Positions 9,522-20,723 of a stretch of DNA of 64,000 nt are shown piece by piece. The notes beneath the pieces were generated by a model, which saw only the letters and a program-made list of their open reading frames with translations, had not been told where the DNA came from and did no database searches. The DNA is taken from positions 2,542,001-2,606,000 of the forward strand of contig NZ_NRGW01000001.1 in the NCBI RefSeq assembly GCF_002332255.1, read 5' to 3'. A program made the translations under genes and the position numbers. This DNA is from Halomonas sp. JB37 (GTDB lineage Bacteria; Pseudomonadota; Gammaproteobacteria; Pseudomonadales; Halomonadaceae). Every line of letters begins with the position of its first letter. The first letter of the stretch is position 1.

Positions 9522-10275
9522 TCAATCCGCCGTCACACTCAATGATGCGCCCGCTGAAATAATCATTTTCAACAATGAAAGCGACACTTTGGGCAATATT
9601 ATCGGGATCCCCCAAACGTTTTAACGGCACGCTAGAGGTAATGCGCTCCAACATATCTGGGCGCATACCAGCAGTCATTTCCGTGGCCACAAATCCAGGT
9701 GCAACGGTACCTGTACGAATGCTATAGCGCGCCAGCTCCTTACTCCAGGTTACCGTTAACGCATGCACTCCCGCCTTGGCCGCCGCATAGTTACTCTGCC
9801 CCATATTGCCCGCACGCGAAATGCTTGAGATATTGACGATTACCCCCTCATGCCCTGCCTCAATCATCTGAGTAGCCGCTTCACGCCCGCACAGAAAAAC
9901 GCCGGTTAAATTAACATTGATGACGTTTTGCCAGCTTTCCAGCGACATACGCTTCTCAACGTGGCCATCTTTCGCCTTGACCAGCAGTGCGTCCTGGGTA
10001 ATGCCTGCGTTATTCACGCAGCCGCTTACCGGCGCCATGCGTTTTGCAATATCGGCAAATGCCTGAATAACGGAAGCCTCTTCCGCAACGTTTACCACAA
10101 AGGCCTGCGCATCAACCCCTTCAGCAGAAAGCTGTGATACCGCCTGAGCCAATGCTTCACTACTCATATCCAGCAGCGCCACGCGCGCGCCCTGCTTGCC
10201 CAAACGCAGGGCCGTGGCATAGCCCAATCCTCGTGCGCCACCGGTTATAGCAATGACTTTATCGGTAATAACCAT
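9514..10275 (-). CDS. Short-chain dehydrogenase/reductase, FabG-like
   Basis: 253-residue classical SDR with the cofactor loop TGGARGLG near the N-terminus, [11 protein letters not shown], the catalytic Ser in [18 protein letters not shown], and C-terminal [14 protein letters not shown]. It most resembles 3-oxoacyl-ACP or acetoacetyl-CoA reductases (FabG/PhaB type). Neither a fatty acid nor a polyhydroxybutyrate cluster is adjacent, so the substrate is open. The ATG at 10275 is preferred, with AAAGGAG six bases upstream; the GTG at 10278 is in frame. The gene stands alone between the tRNA region and fxsA. Confidence 0.85.
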   Translation of the reverse strand: MVITDKVIAITGGARGLGYATALRLGKQGARVALLDMSSEALAQAVSQLSAEGVDAQAFVVNVAEEASVIQAFADIAKRMAPVSGCVNNAGITQDALLVKAKDGHVEKRMSLESWQNVINVNLTGVFLCGREAATQMIEAGHEGVIVNISSISRAGNMGQSNYAAAKAGVHALTVTWSKELARYSIRTGTVAPGFVATEMTAGMRPDMLERITSSVPLKRLGDPDNIAQSVAFIVENDYFSGRIIECDGGLRL

Positions 10276-10457
10276 CACTGACTCCTTTAAGAAGATTTAC
10301 GCCGCCTCATTGTGCACCGCACAACAAGGGATTTACTAGCCCGAATCGCACGGCACTAACGCTAAAACGCACATCTTTAGCTGCTTGTTATTCGTATTTC
10401 TGGCACCATATTAGCCAGCTACGACGGTTATTGAGTCGTTTATTTCTGGAGTTAACC

Positions 10458-10988
10458 ATGCCTATTTTGATTTTTATATCGCTGTTCACTTTACTAGATT
10501 TTATTGTGCTTTTTTCAATTGGCAGCCAAATAGGTTTGATTACTACCCTATTGTTAGTGCTTGGCACAGGCTTTGCCGGGCTACATCTTATTCGTAAAGA
10601 AGGCGTCTCAACCTTCGCCCGTGCACGCCAGCGCATGCAGGCAGGTGAAGTCCCTTCTAGCGAGCTTCTGACTGGCGCCGCACTTATTTTTGGCGGCGCC
10701 TTACTGATGGCACCGGGTTTCTTGTCGGACGCACTTGGCCTTGCATGCCTGATTCCCAGTGCACGCCATTTAATGCTTAAAGCATTAACGTGGCTAGGCA
10801 TTAAGACCATTGCAGGACAGCAGCAAGGCCCGCATACATCGTCTACCCACTCACGCTCAACGCGCGCCGACAACGATGACGGATGGTTTGATGGGCCAGC
10901 TAAAGACTCCGCAACTTCCTCATCGGATCAAAAAGGCCCCATTGAAGGTGATTTCATTAGCCGTGATGAGTCGTCACGCCATCGATAA
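10458..10988 (+). CDS. fxsA: FxsA family inner-membrane protein
   Basis: 176-residue membrane protein of the FxsA family, named for suppressing F-plasmid exclusion of phage T7 when overproduced. The N-terminal half has hydrophobic segments (residues about 1-45 and 70-100) with the family motif GTGFAGLHLIRKEG and the LLTGAALIFGGALLMAPGFLSD segment. The C-terminal tail is polar, rich in Ser, Thr and Asp, and presumably cytoplasmic. The start at 10458 has GGAG seven bases upstream. It sits immediately upstream of groESL, a conserved gammaproteobacterial arrangement. Confidence 0.9.
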   Translation: MPILIFISLFTLLDFIVLFSIGSQIGLITTLLLVLGTGFAGLHLIRKEGVSTFARARQRMQAGEVPSSELLTGAALIFGGALLMAPGFLSDALGLACLIPSARHLMLKALTWLGIKTIAGQQQGPHTSSTHSRSTRADNDDGWFDGPAKDSATSSSDQKGPIEGDFISRDESSRHR

Positions 10989-11041
10989 CGCACCGTTTGG
11001 AAGAAAATCTGCACAAAAGCAATTTTTTATTGCTCTCCCCC

Positions 11042-11069
11042 CTTGAAAGGCCACCTGCAGCCCCCACTT
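11042..11069 (+). promoter_or_regulatory. Heat-shock (sigma-32) promoter of groESL
   Basis: CTTGAAA at 11042-11048 and CCCCACTT at 11062-11069, with a 13-bp spacer. This is close to the sigma-32 consensus CTTGAAA-N(11-16)-CCCCATNT and leaves a leader of about 145 bases before groES. No CIRCE element is seen. Confidence 0.75.
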
Positions 11070-11223
11070 TTTAGCCAGCACATAATTTCGGTGACTGCTT
11101 AATGTAGCAGCCGCCATTAACAATGAAGACCGCAAGGTCTTCACGTCTCGCGGGGACTCCCACGAGAACATTTTTTAGCTAGCTGCCCTCAATAAGGGCT
11201 TCAACCTACTTAGGAGAACGTGA

Positions 11224-11517
11224 ATGAACATCCGTCCTTTACATGATCGTGTCATCGTCCGTCGCGTTGAAGAAGAACAGAAAACGGCTGGTGGCATCGT
11301 GCTTCCTGGTAATGCACAAGAAAAACCTACCCGTGGTGAAGTATTAGCCGTCGGCAATGGTCGCATTCTTGAAAATGGCGAAGTACGTCCGCTAGACGTT
11401 AAAGTCGGCGACAACGTGATCTTTAAAGATGGCTACGGCGTTGAGAAACAAAAAGTCGACGGCGAAGAAGTTCTGATTATGAGTGAAACCGATATCCTTG
11501 CCGTTGTTGAAGGTTAA
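11224..11517 (+). CDS. groES: Co-chaperonin GroES
   Basis: 97-residue lid of the GroEL folding chamber. It starts [14 protein letters not shown], contains the mobile loop (residues about 16-32, [16 protein letters not shown]) and ends [21 protein letters not shown] lies nine bases before the ATG. It is 57 bp upstream of groEL, transcribed from the sigma-32-like promoter. Confidence 0.98.
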   Translation: MNIRPLHDRVIVRRVEEEQKTAGGIVLPGNAQEKPTRGEVLAVGNGRILENGEVRPLDVKVGDNVIFKDGYGVEKQKVDGEEVLIMSETDILAVVEG

Positions 11518-11562
11518 TCCTCATTTCAGCTATTTACTTTCACGTTTTTGAATTCAATTTAG

Positions 11563-13218
<1,656 letters not shown>

Positions 13219-13268
13219 CGCAACCCTGAGCCCTTTGCTCAAGATGACTAGCTGTTAATGTCATCACC

Positions 13269-13295
13269 AACAACCCCGCCTTGTGCGGGGTTGTT
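13269..13295 (+). terminator. groESL terminator
   Basis: AACAACCCCGC (13269-13279) pairs with GCGGGGTTGTT (13285-13295) around the loop CTTGT, 50 bp past the groEL stop. Confidence 0.88.
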
Positions 13296-13406
13296 GCGTT
13301 ATAAAGACCTGCACGGCATTAACGCTACATCATAACTTATCGTCCATTCAGCTAAGCCAACGTGCTATTATCAGGCCGATTTTTTAAGGCTATAGGGCGA
13401 TAACGC

Positions 13407-14141
13407 ATGTTGCAGCATATCCGTATCGTGCTCGTACAGACCTTTCACCCAGGCAATATTGGGGCTGCGGCGCGGGCAATGAAAACCATGGGTTTGACTG
13501 AGCTGGTGCTGGTTAACCCACGCTCATACCCTGATGTAGAAGCCACTCGCCTTTCCGCGGGCGCTAACGATGTGCTTGATAATGCCCGCATTGTCAGCTC
13601 GCTAGACGCCGCTGTTATCGACTGTGTTCAAGTGGTGGGGGCTAGCGCGCGCCTGCGCAGCCTACCGTTGCCCCACTATGATGAACCCGACGATATGGCC
13701 TTAGACGTCATTCAGAATGCGCAAACTGCACCGGTAGCATTAGTATTTGGACGAGAGCGCTCAGGGCTTACAAACGATGAGATTCGCTGCTGCACCCACC
13801 AGGTCAGCATCCCAGCCAATGCCGATTACGGCATTCTGAATTTATCTCAAGCGGTGCAAATTTTAGCGTACGAAGTGCACCGTGCATGGCGTAAAAGCGC
13901 AGATAACGATTTCGCATATCAACGGCCGCTGGAAGCGATACCCCCTAGCCGTGAACAGTTTCTACACTTCCAAGCGCATCTCGGGGAGTTAATGCAAAAA
14001 AGTGGCTTTTTAACCCAACCCCACGCCCGCACTGAAGAGCAGCTCCAAGCACTCTTTGCTCGCGCGCAGCCTAGCCGCAAAGAGCTTTCTCTGCTGCGAG
14101 GCCTACTAAGCGCTTTTGAGTCTTATTTGCCTAAGCAGTGA
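13407..14141 (+). CDS. trmJ: tRNA (cytidine/uridine-2'-O-)-methyltransferase TrmJ
   Basis: SpoU/TrmH-family (SPOUT) enzyme that methylates the ribose of nucleotide 32 in tRNA anticodon loops. 244 residues with IRIVLVQTFHPGNIGAAARAMKTMGL at the N-terminus (motif 1), ALVFGRERSGLTNDEI (motif 2) and IPANADYGILNLSQAVQILAYE (motif 3 of the trefoil knot). The C-terminal extension after residue 165 matches TrmJ rather than TrmL or TrmH. It stands alone here; iscR-type genes, common neighbours elsewhere, are not adjacent. Confidence 0.9.
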   Translation: MLQHIRIVLVQTFHPGNIGAAARAMKTMGLTELVLVNPRSYPDVEATRLSAGANDVLDNARIVSSLDAAVIDCVQVVGASARLRSLPLPHYDEPDDMALDVIQNAQTAPVALVFGRERSGLTNDEIRCCTHQVSIPANADYGILNLSQAVQILAYEVHRAWRKSADNDFAYQRPLEAIPPSREQFLHFQAHLGELMQKSGFLTQPHARTEEQLQALFARAQPSRKELSLLRGLLSAFESYLPKQ

Positions 14142-14159
14142 GGCATGATTACTCATAAA

Positions 14160-14185
14160 AAAGGGACAACGCCTGTTGTCCCTTT
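14160..14185. terminator. Two-way terminator between trmJ and the antiporter gene
   Basis: AAAGGGACAAC (14160-14170) pairs with GTTGTCCCTTT (14175-14185). A-rich sequence precedes and T-rich sequence ends the stem, suiting both convergent genes. Confidence 0.9.
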
Positions 14186-14204
14186 GCATATCAAAGCCAC
14201 ATGC

Positions 14205-15551
14205 TTACAGCATCATTGCCGCCAGCCAGCCAAAGCCCACTAGTGGAATATTGTAATGCAGAAACGTCGGCACAACGCTGTCCCAAATGTGATCATGCTG
14301 ACGATCCACATTAAGACCGGAGGTCGGCCCCAGGGTTGAATCAGACGCAGGTGAGCCCGCATCTCCCAGCGCCGCTGCCGTACCTACCAGCACTACCGTG
14401 GCCATGGGCGAAAAGCCAAACTGCACCGCTAAGGGCACAAAAATAGCGGCAATAATGGGAATGGTTGAGAACGAAGAGCCAATCCCCAGCGTTATAAACA
14501 GCCCGACCAGCAGCATTACTAGCGCAGCTAAGCCTCGGTTATCACCCAGTACCGCAAAGGCACCCGATACCAGCGTGTCGATTTCACCCGTGGTTTTCAT
14601 CACTTCGGCAAAGCCCGCCGCTGAAATCATGATAAAACCAATCAGCGCCATCATTCGCATGCCGCTGGTAAAGAGATCATCAGCTTCCCGCCACTTGAAT
14701 ATTCCCCCAAGCGAGAGCAAACCAATACCTACCAAGCCACCTAAAATCATTGAGCCGCTATATAGCTGCAGCCCCAGCGCAGCGACAATGGCAACGCCCG
14801 ACATTATAAGCCCCAGCATGTGAGGCTCGGCGGGCGTATGCCCTTCCATCACGTTAGCGTTAGCAATGTCTTGAGCCTGATAGTCACGCGGGCGCCGATA
14901 GCTCCAAAATAGCGCGACGATTAGCCCTAACGCCATACCGCCTACCGGGATCGCCATGGCCATAGGCACCATGCCACGGGTAATCTCTAAGCCTAACGGC
15001 CCGCCGGCGCTATTTAAGTTAGCGAGCAATATATCGTTGAGGAAGATCGCCCCAAAACCGACTGGCAGCAGCATGTACGGCGCAGTTAATCCAAACGTGA
15101 GTGCACAGGCCACCGCGCGCCGATCTAGCCTCAAGCGATTCATCACGATTAAGAGCGGCGGAATAAGCACGGGTATAAAAGCGATATGCACAGGAATAGC
15201 GTTTTGTGACGAGATGGCAACCAGCAAAACCGCCGTTAGCAGCAGCACTTTAACGCGCGCTTGATGTGCTGGCGTGGTTTGTTTGCCCAGTAACGTAATC
15301 AGACGATTCGCCAGCATGTCCGGCAAACCAGAGCGGGAAATCGCCACTGCAAACGCGCCTAGAGTGGCATAGGCCAATGCAACTTGGGCACCGCCACCCA
15401 CGCCTGCATTAAACGCATCCATGGTTTGCTCAAGGCTCAACCCACCCACCAAGCCGCCCACTAAAGCACCCAGCACCAGCGCGAAAACCACCGAGACACG
15501 CGCCAGCGATAGCGCAACCATCACCAGCACCGCCAGAATTACTGCATTCAT
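14205..15551 (-). CDS. Na+/H+ antiporter family protein (NhaC/YuiF type)
   Basis: 448-residue polytopic membrane protein with about 11-12 hydrophobic segments. It starts [20 protein letters not shown] without a cleavable signal. It matches the NhaC-superfamily group that includes Bacillus YuiF, recognisable by [42 protein letters not shown] and the [22 protein letters not shown] segment with conserved polar residues in the transport path. The inferred role is Na+ or other cation efflux in exchange for protons, fitting a halophile. The precise substrate cannot be read from sequence; amino acid/H+ exchange has also been proposed for relatives. Confidence 0.8.
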   Translation of the reverse strand: MNAVILAVLVMVALSLARVSVVFALVLGALVGGLVGGLSLEQTMDAFNAGVGGGAQVALAYATLGAFAVAISRSGLPDMLANRLITLLGKQTTPAHQARVKVLLLTAVLLVAISSQNAIPVHIAFIPVLIPPLLIVMNRLRLDRRAVACALTFGLTAPYMLLPVGFGAIFLNDILLANLNSAGGPLGLEITRGMVPMAMAIPVGGMALGLIVALFWSYRRPRDYQAQDIANANVMEGHTPAEPHMLGLIMSGVAIVAALGLQLYSGSMILGGLVGIGLLSLGGIFKWREADDLFTSGMRMMALIGFIMISAAGFAEVMKTTGEIDTLVSGAFAVLGDNRGLAALVMLLVGLFITLGIGSSFSTIPIIAAIFVPLAVQFGFSPMATVVLVGTAAALGDAGSPASDSTLGPTSGLNVDRQHDHIWDSVVPTFLHYNIPLVGFGWLAAMML

Positions 15552-15744
15552 GAAGATCCCTAAAGCTATTGAAAGGCTATTTACAGCGAAGGTGGCGGAT
15601 TTTAGCAGAATAAAACCACAAACCTAAGCGGGGGGGCTCAGCAAAAGTACTGATTCTTAGCGGATCTCTTTTGTGTATTATCAACTGGAAAACTTTGTGC
15701 GTAAAAATACGCGACTATCCAATGATTGTTACACCAGCCTCCGA

Positions 15745-15750
15745 TATAAT
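15745..15750 (+). promoter_or_regulatory. Consensus -10 box directly before the mntR start
   Basis: TATAAT ends only six bases before the chosen ATG at 15757, so transcription would start at or next to the start codon. No Shine-Dalgarno sequence precedes the ATG. A clear -35 box at normal spacing was not found. Confidence 0.45.
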
Positions 15751-15756
15751 CTGCCG

Positions 15757-16233
15757 ATGACTGAATCTAATCCGAACGCCTCATTGCCCGCCGCCAGCAT
15801 TCCTGGCGATGCGCTGCCCCCCGTGGAGCAGCACGCCCTGCAATACGCAACGGTGCGCAACGCTCACGAAACCGAATTGATTGAAGACTATGTTGAGCTG
15901 ATAGGTGATTTGCTGATGCACCGTGGCGAAGCCCGTGCAGCGGATATAGCCAATCGCATGGCGGTTAGCCAAGCGACTGTATCGAAAATGATTCGGCGTT
16001 TAAATGAGCTGGAGCTAGTGACTAGCAAGCCCTACCGATCGCTGTTCCTCACCGAGGCTGGCCAAAAAATGGCCGAGACGTCGCGTGCTCGCCACGACAT
16101 CGTGCTGCACTTCCTGCGTGCACTGGGTGTTAAAGATGCCACCGCCCGCATTGATGCTGAAGGCATGGAGCATCACGTAAGCGATGAAACACTCACGATC
16201 ATGCAACGCTTTACCGACCACCAGCAAAATTAA
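15757..16233 (+). CDS. mntR: Manganese-responsive regulator MntR
   Basis: DtxR-family metalloregulator of 158 residues that represses manganese uptake genes when Mn2+ is bound. It has an N-terminal extension rich in Pro and Ala, a winged helix-turn-helix (RGEARAADIANRMAVSQATVSKMIRRLNELELV) and a C-terminal dimerisation/metal domain with RHDIVLHFLRALGV, DAEGMEHHVSDETL. The Glu, His and His residues expected to bind metal are present. The start at ATG 15757 (MTESNPNA) is chosen by family length; a GTG at 15673 would add 28 unlikely residues. It converges with the DUF3750 gene, leaving three bases between the stops. Confidence 0.9.
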   Translation: MTESNPNASLPAASIPGDALPPVEQHALQYATVRNAHETELIEDYVELIGDLLMHRGEARAADIANRMAVSQATVSKMIRRLNELELVTSKPYRSLFLTEAGQKMAETSRARHDIVLHFLRALGVKDATARIDAEGMEHHVSDETLTIMQRFTDHQQN

Positions 16234-16236
16234 AAG

Positions 16237-17001
16237 CTAATCACCACTGCCTGATACTCGGGCGGGCATTCCCAGCCTCCCGATACCCGGCAGCTTTAAC
16301 GCAGGCCGCATAACATCAAAACCAACGCTGAGCCCTAAAAAATTAATCTCAAGACCCTCTTCCAGCGCGAACATAATGCCGATCATGCCGCCTAGTGAAA
16401 ACTGGTAGCCAGTGCCGCTGGGGGCAGGCGCAAACACGCCGTTAAAAATATAATCCTTACCGATAGCCGTCACAGGCAGCGTTACCTCAAACCCTGGTAC
16501 TTCACGTATTACCCAGGCAATAAAGCTATTGCTATTAGGCCCGGGCCACACGCGGTAAAGGTCGGCTTGAGGATAATCCGTGGCGGCGGCCTCTATTTTC
16601 GGAATCATCTGGCCAGCCGCTTCCCCGCGATAATCGGCCAACAGCGTAGGCGCATTTCCAAACCAAGTCCGGTCAGGCGTATCAATAGAGGACACCACCG
16701 TGGGCTGGCGCCAGCTCAATACCTGATGTAGCCGATAACTGTCAGCATTTTCCGCTTTGGTTGCGATCCAAATATGCTCGCCAAACGCCCCTCGCCAATT
16801 GTATGCCCGGGCCGAATAGACCTGCACAACAGCCTCAGAATAGGCTGCAGGGTCAGGCGCAATACCCGTCGAGGTGCGATCTAACGATGACCAATGAACA
16901 TCCGTGACCACCTGATTCGTCACCAATAACCATGCAGGTCCCACTAACAGCAGCGCCAAAAGCGCCACGAGGCTGAGCAGCCATCGCAGTAGCGTTTTCA
17001 T
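16237..17001 (-). CDS. DUF3750 family membrane-anchored protein
   Basis: 254-residue protein of unknown function. An N-terminal hydrophobic segment (residues about 5-28, LLRWLLSLVALLALLLVGPAW) looks like an uncleaved anchor, placing the rest in the periplasm. The diagnostic part is the middle section with YRVWPGPNSNSFIAWVIREVP and AIGKDY, which I recognise as the DUF3750 pattern. A C-terminal glycine-rich region (LGGMIGIMFALEEGLEINFLGL) follows. No partner gene is evident. Confidence 0.7.
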   Translation of the reverse strand: MKTLLRWLLSLVALLALLLVGPAWLLVTNQVVTDVHWSSLDRTSTGIAPDPAAYSEAVVQVYSARAYNWRGAFGEHIWIATKAENADSYRLHQVLSWRQPTVVSSIDTPDRTWFGNAPTLLADYRGEAAGQMIPKIEAAATDYPQADLYRVWPGPNSNSFIAWVIREVPGFEVTLPVTAIGKDYIFNGVFAPAPSGTGYQFSLGGMIGIMFALEEGLEINFLGLSVGFDVMRPALKLPGIGRLGMPARVSGSGD

Positions 17002-17130
17002 CGTAATACCCGTAAGGCTAATATTAAATGTAAGTACCGCACTAGCTTACAAGACGCAAGCGTATTGCTTGACGAGTCTGTGCGTCAGCAGTATTTAAAG
17101 GAGGGAAATAAAATAATGCAGGCTAGAAAT

Positions 17131-17243
17131 GGTGGTAGCCCCAGAAGCCACATCCCGGCACACGCAGCCACCACTACCGTTGCTCCCTTCCGGGCCTGGC
17201 GGGGTTCGCAGTTTAGCGTTGCGGGAGGACCTAAGGGGCCACC
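17131..17243 (-). ncRNA. ffs: 4.5S signal recognition particle RNA
   Basis: On the minus strand this reads as a roughly 113-nt hairpin closed by GGTGGCCCC / GGGGCTACCACC. The apical SRP domain CCAGGCCCGGAAGGGAGCA contains the conserved GGAA tetraloop and the asymmetric loops that bind Ffh. The segments CTCCCGCAACGCTA and GTGTGCCGGGATGT match E. coli 4.5S RNA nearly base for base. Ends are set by the closing stem. Confidence 0.93.
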
Positions 17244-17286
17244 ATAACGGCACACTCTGTATGAAATAAGTGTGCTAATGCTGATG

Positions 17287-17363
17287 TGGTGGCTACGCCC
17301 TGATTTGAACAGGGGACCCCATCATTATGAGTGATGTGCTCTAACCAGCTGAGCTACGTAGCC
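17287..17363 (-). tRNA. tRNA-Met (anticodon CAU, elongator-type)
   Basis: 77 nucleotides with encoded CCA. The acceptor stem GGCTACG pairs with CGTAGCC, followed by A-CCA. The anticodon loop is CTCATAA and the T loop is GTTCAAATC. A paired first base (G1-C72) argues against initiator tRNA. Isoleucine tRNA with a modified CAU anticodon is less likely from the stem sequence. Confidence 0.9.
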
Positions 17364-17450
17364 TTTTCCTCATCAACGGGTGCAGATTATGCCTATCTTA
17401 AATGCGAAAGGCAAGCCGGATTCCGACTCACCTTCCCCACCTAAATTAGC

Positions 17451-18386
17451 TTATTGAATGGCAGCGCGCACGGCCTCTGCGCCAGGCTCGCCATTACGCG
17501 TTGTCACGCCGTTTAACCACTCATCCAGGATACTGTCATTGGCTTTTAAGTAGTCACGCGCGGCGTCACGGGGCGCGACACCATCATCCATAATCGCGCT
17601 CATCAGCTGGTTCTCCATTTCCAGCGTAAAGGTCATATTGCGTAATAACACCCCCACATTTGGGCACTCATCCACAAACCCCGCGCGTGTATTTGTATGC
17701 ACCGTCGCGCCCCCTAGCTCCGGGCCAAAATAATCATCGGCGCCTGAGAGATAGGCCATCTCAAAGTTAGAGTTCATGGGGTGTGGCTCCCAACCTAAAA
17801 ACACCATCCACTGCTCATTCGGGACGCGCGCACGCAACTCCGCCAACATCCCTGCCTCGCTGGAGTTCACCACCTGCCAGTCGCCTAACTCATAGGCGTT
17901 ATCATCAATCATTTGCTCGATTAGCTCGTTGCCATCGTTACCTGCTTCAATGCCGTGCACGCTGCGGTCAAACTGATCTGCATGCGCCGCCAGGTCATTG
18001 ACCGATGTCACACCCGCATCATAAACGTATTGCGGCACGGCCAGTGTGTACTTTGCCCCTTCCAGGTTAGCTACCAAGCGCTCGACCTCCCCTCGCTCTA
18101 TATAAGGGTCGCTAATAGATGCCATTGAAGGCATCCAGTTGCCCAGAAATACATCAAAATCATTGTTGCGCATCCCCGCGTAGGCAATGGGCACAGAGAC
18201 CGTATCTATGCTTGATGCATAGCCGAGCCCTTCAAGCACTTCACTGGCCAGCGCGGTGGTCGCGGTAATGTCTGTCCAGCCGACTTCAGCAAAGCGTACG
18301 CTGCTGCATTCGCCGGCATAAGCCACCGCTGGTAATCCGGCGGCCAGCAGTAAAGCACCGGCGTAACACGTCGAAATTTTACTCAT
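17451..18386 (-). CDS. choX: Choline/betaine ABC transporter substrate-binding protein (ChoX type)
   Basis: 311-residue periplasmic binding protein of the OpuAC/ProX class with an N-terminal signal peptide (cleavage likely after AVAYA, residue 24). Aromatic and acidic residues of a quaternary-ammonium pocket are suggested by VGWTDITAT, FLGNWMPSM, GIEAGNDGN and VFLGWEPHPMN. It starts divergently from betI across the BetI operator, which points to choline as ligand and to BetI control. No permease or ATPase gene follows; downstream on its strand come tRNA-Met and ffs. It is therefore an orphan receptor in this window. Confidence 0.85.
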   Translation of the reverse strand: MSKISTCYAGALLLAAGLPAVAYAGECSSVRFAEVGWTDITATTALASEVLEGLGYASSIDTVSVPIAYAGMRNNDFDVFLGNWMPSMASISDPYIERGEVERLVANLEGAKYTLAVPQYVYDAGVTSVNDLAAHADQFDRSVHGIEAGNDGNELIEQMIDDNAYELGDWQVVNSSEAGMLAELRARVPNEQWMVFLGWEPHPMNSNFEMAYLSGADDYFGPELGGATVHTNTRAGFVDECPNVGVLLRNMTFTLEMENQLMSAIMDDGVAPRDAARDYLKANDSILDEWLNGVTTRNGEPGAEAVRAAIQ

Positions 18387-18483
18387 GTTCGTTGTCCCCT
18401 TGAAACGTCTGATGCGAGCGCACTGAGAGCTCAGCTCACATTCAGAAAAAAGTACGTCGCCTGTATAGACCGATCTTTTATTG

Positions 18484-18497
18484 ATTGAACGTTCAAT
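18484..18497. promoter_or_regulatory. BetI operator between choX and betI
   Basis: A perfect 14-bp palindrome, ATTGAACGTTCAAT, in an AT-rich intergenic region. It matches the form known for TetR-family BetI operators and is placed to control both divergent genes. Confidence 0.8.
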
Positions 18498-18602
18498 AAA
18501 AAAATGCCATCATGGTTAGGTAATCATGCTTAACAGTGGGTTTCAAGTTTCACTCACGCTAAGTATTCAACGTATACAGGTGAGCGTTCGCAGGAGATCA
18601 AC

Positions 18603-19223
18603 GTGCCAAAGGTTGGAATGGAACCGATACGCCGTCAGCAGTTAATCCACGCAACGATGGCTGCCATTGATGAAGTTGGTCTAGCCGAAGCCACCGTGAT
18701 GCGCATTTCTCGTCATGCGGGCGTATCTGCGGGCATCATCAGCCATTACTTTGGCGGCAAAGATGGCCTGCTGGAAGCAACCATGCGGCAAATCCTCACC
18801 GATCTTACCGAGGCCGTTGCCGCGCGCCGCCATGCGTTAACAGACGACTCTCCGCGCGCCCACATTAGCGCTATTATTGAGGGCAACTTTGACCGCACCC
18901 AAGTCACCGGCCCCGCTGCCAAGACATGGTTAGCCTTTTGGGCGAGCAGCATGCACAAGCCCATGCTTCAGCGCTTGCAAAACGTCAATGACCGGCGCCT
19001 TTACACCCATTTATGCCATCAGTTTAGACGCGTAATGCCACGCCATGATGCCCGCAGCGCCGCCCGCGGTTTGGCGGCGATGATTGACGGCCTATGGCTG
19101 CGCGGAGCGTTAACGCCCGCAGGGCTTGATGCAGATGAAGCCCGGCTTATCGCGCAGGCCTACCTTGATCAACTGCTTGATCATCATGGCTGTGCAACGT
19201 CTGCATCCGATACATATCGCTAG
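18603..19223 (+). CDS. betI: Choline-responsive transcriptional repressor BetI
   Basis: TetR-family repressor of the betaine synthesis genes, released by choline. 206 residues, GTG start with CAGGAGA eight bases upstream. The N-terminal helix-turn-helix is textbook BetI: RRQQLIHATMAAIDEVGLAEATV, ISRHAGVSAGIISHYFGGKDGLLEATMR. The C-terminal half is the choline-binding, dimerising domain (WLAFWASSMHKPMLQRLQ, GLAAMIDGLWLRGAL). It is first in the betI-betB-betA operon, 21 bp before betB. Confidence 0.96.
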   Translation: MPKVGMEPIRRQQLIHATMAAIDEVGLAEATVMRISRHAGVSAGIISHYFGGKDGLLEATMRQILTDLTEAVAARRHALTDDSPRAHISAIIEGNFDRTQVTGPAAKTWLAFWASSMHKPMLQRLQNVNDRRLYTHLCHQFRRVMPRHDARSAARGLAAMIDGLWLRGALTPAGLDADEARLIAQAYLDQLLDHHGCATSASDTYR

Positions 19224-19244
19224 TTTTTATTCGAGGAGACCTAC

Positions 19245-20714
19245 ATGGCCGCTCAAGACATACAGCCTCTCTATATTGATGGTCGCCAGGTAAGCGCCAC
19301 GTCAGGTGAAACCTTTACCGTCACCAATCCTTTTAATGGCAGCCTGATCGCTACGATCGGCCAAGCCAGCCAGTCCGATGTTGACACCGCCGTTGAAGCC
19401 GCTCAGCGCGGCCAGCGTGAGTGGGCCGCCATGACCGGCATGCAGCGTTCGCGCGTATTATTGCGCGCCGTGGCATTGTTACGAGAACGTAATGACGAGC
19501 TTGCCGAATTGGAAACCCGCAATACCGGCAAGCCGATTAGCGAAACGGCGAGCGTTGATATCGTGACCGGCGCCGATGCGCTTGAGTACTACGCTGGCCT
19601 GGCGCCTGCTATTGAAGGCAATCAGATCCCCCTACGTGGCAGCTCTTTTGTGTATACCCGTCGCGAGCCGCTGGGGGTTATTGGTGCGATTGGCGCCTGG
19701 AACTACCCGATCCAAATAGCCTGCTGGAAAGCAGCGCCTGCGCTGGCTGCCGGCAACGCGGTGGTATTCAAGCCTAGCGAAGTTACCCCGCTCACCGTGA
19801 TGAAATTAGCAGAAATCTTCACTGAGGCAGGCTTGCCTAACGGCGTCTTTAACGTGGTCCAGGGCGACGGCCGCGTGGGCGCCATGCTCACCCAGCACCC
19901 GGGTATCGCCAAAGTCTCGTTCACAGGCGAAGCGGGGACCGGTAAAAAAGTCATGGCTGCCGCCGCAAGCTCGACGCTAAAAGACGTCACTATGGAGCTG
20001 GGAGGAAAGTCGCCGCTGCTGGTCTTTGCCGACGCCGACCTGGACCGTGCCGCTGACGCTGCCATGATGGCCAACTTCTATTCCAGTGGCCAAATCTGCA
20101 CAAACGGCACACGGGTGTTTGTTGAGCGCAGCGTCAAAGACGCCTTTGAAGCCAAGCTGGTAGAGCGCGTTACGCGTATTAAGGCGGGTGACCCTATGGA
20201 CCCTAGCGTCAACTTTGGCCCGCTGGTCAGTTTCGAGCATCAAGAGAAAGTGCTTTCCTATATCGCTCTGGGCAAAGAGCAAGGTGCTCGCCTGCTCGTA
20301 GGCGGTGACGACTGGAGCACTGGCAGTTTTGCAGATGGCGCCTGGGCTGCACCCACCGTGTTCACCGACTGCACCGACGATATGCGTATCGTGCGTGAAG
20401 AGATCTTCGGCCCGGTAATGTCAGTGTTGGTTTTCGATGACGAAAATGAAGTTATTCGCCGCGCCAATGACACCACATATGGACTTGCCGCCGGTGTCTT
20501 TAGCGAAAGCCTAAATCGTGCCCACCGCGTGATTCACCAACTGGAAGCCGGTATTTGCTGGATTAACACTTGGGGTGAGTCACCCTCCGAGATGCCGGTA
20601 GGCGGCTATAAAGAGTCGGGTATTGGTCGCGAGAACGGTATCGAGACGCTTAATCACTATACCCAAACCAAGTCCGTACAGATTGAAATGGGCCCGTTTG
20701 AGTCAGTGTTTTAA
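19245..20714 (+). CDS. betB: Betaine aldehyde dehydrogenase
   Basis: NAD-dependent oxidation of betaine aldehyde to glycine betaine, the compatible solute. 489 residues. [24 protein letters not shown] and [10 protein letters not shown] bind cofactor, [11 protein letters not shown] is the NAD loop, the general base lies in [13 protein letters not shown], and the catalytic cysteine in [14 protein letters not shown]. The C-terminus has the BetB-type [30 protein letters not shown] precedes the start. Nine bases separate its stop from betA. Confidence 0.97.
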   Translation: MAAQDIQPLYIDGRQVSATSGETFTVTNPFNGSLIATIGQASQSDVDTAVEAAQRGQREWAAMTGMQRSRVLLRAVALLRERNDELAELETRNTGKPISETASVDIVTGADALEYYAGLAPAIEGNQIPLRGSSFVYTRREPLGVIGAIGAWNYPIQIACWKAAPALAAGNAVVFKPSEVTPLTVMKLAEIFTEAGLPNGVFNVVQGDGRVGAMLTQHPGIAKVSFTGEAGTGKKVMAAAASSTLKDVTMELGGKSPLLVFADADLDRAADAAMMANFYSSGQICTNGTRVFVERSVKDAFEAKLVERVTRIKAGDPMDPSVNFGPLVSFEHQEKVLSYIALGKEQGARLLVGGDDWSTGSFADGAWAAPTVFTDCTDDMRIVREEIFGPVMSVLVFDDENEVIRRANDTTYGLAAGVFSESLNRAHRVIHQLEAGICWINTWGESPSEMPVGGYKESGIGRENGIETLNHYTQTKSVQIEMGPFESVF

Positions 20715-20723
20715 GGAGTTATT

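Noticed and set aside
10388..10873. 161-residue minus-strand frame inside fxsA
   Set aside because: It mirrors the fxsA coding sequence, which has clear family motifs; the antisense product has none.
14398..14823. 141-residue plus-strand frame opposite the antiporter gene
   Set aside because: Ser/Pro/Ile-rich antisense of a hydrophobic gene, a common artefact.
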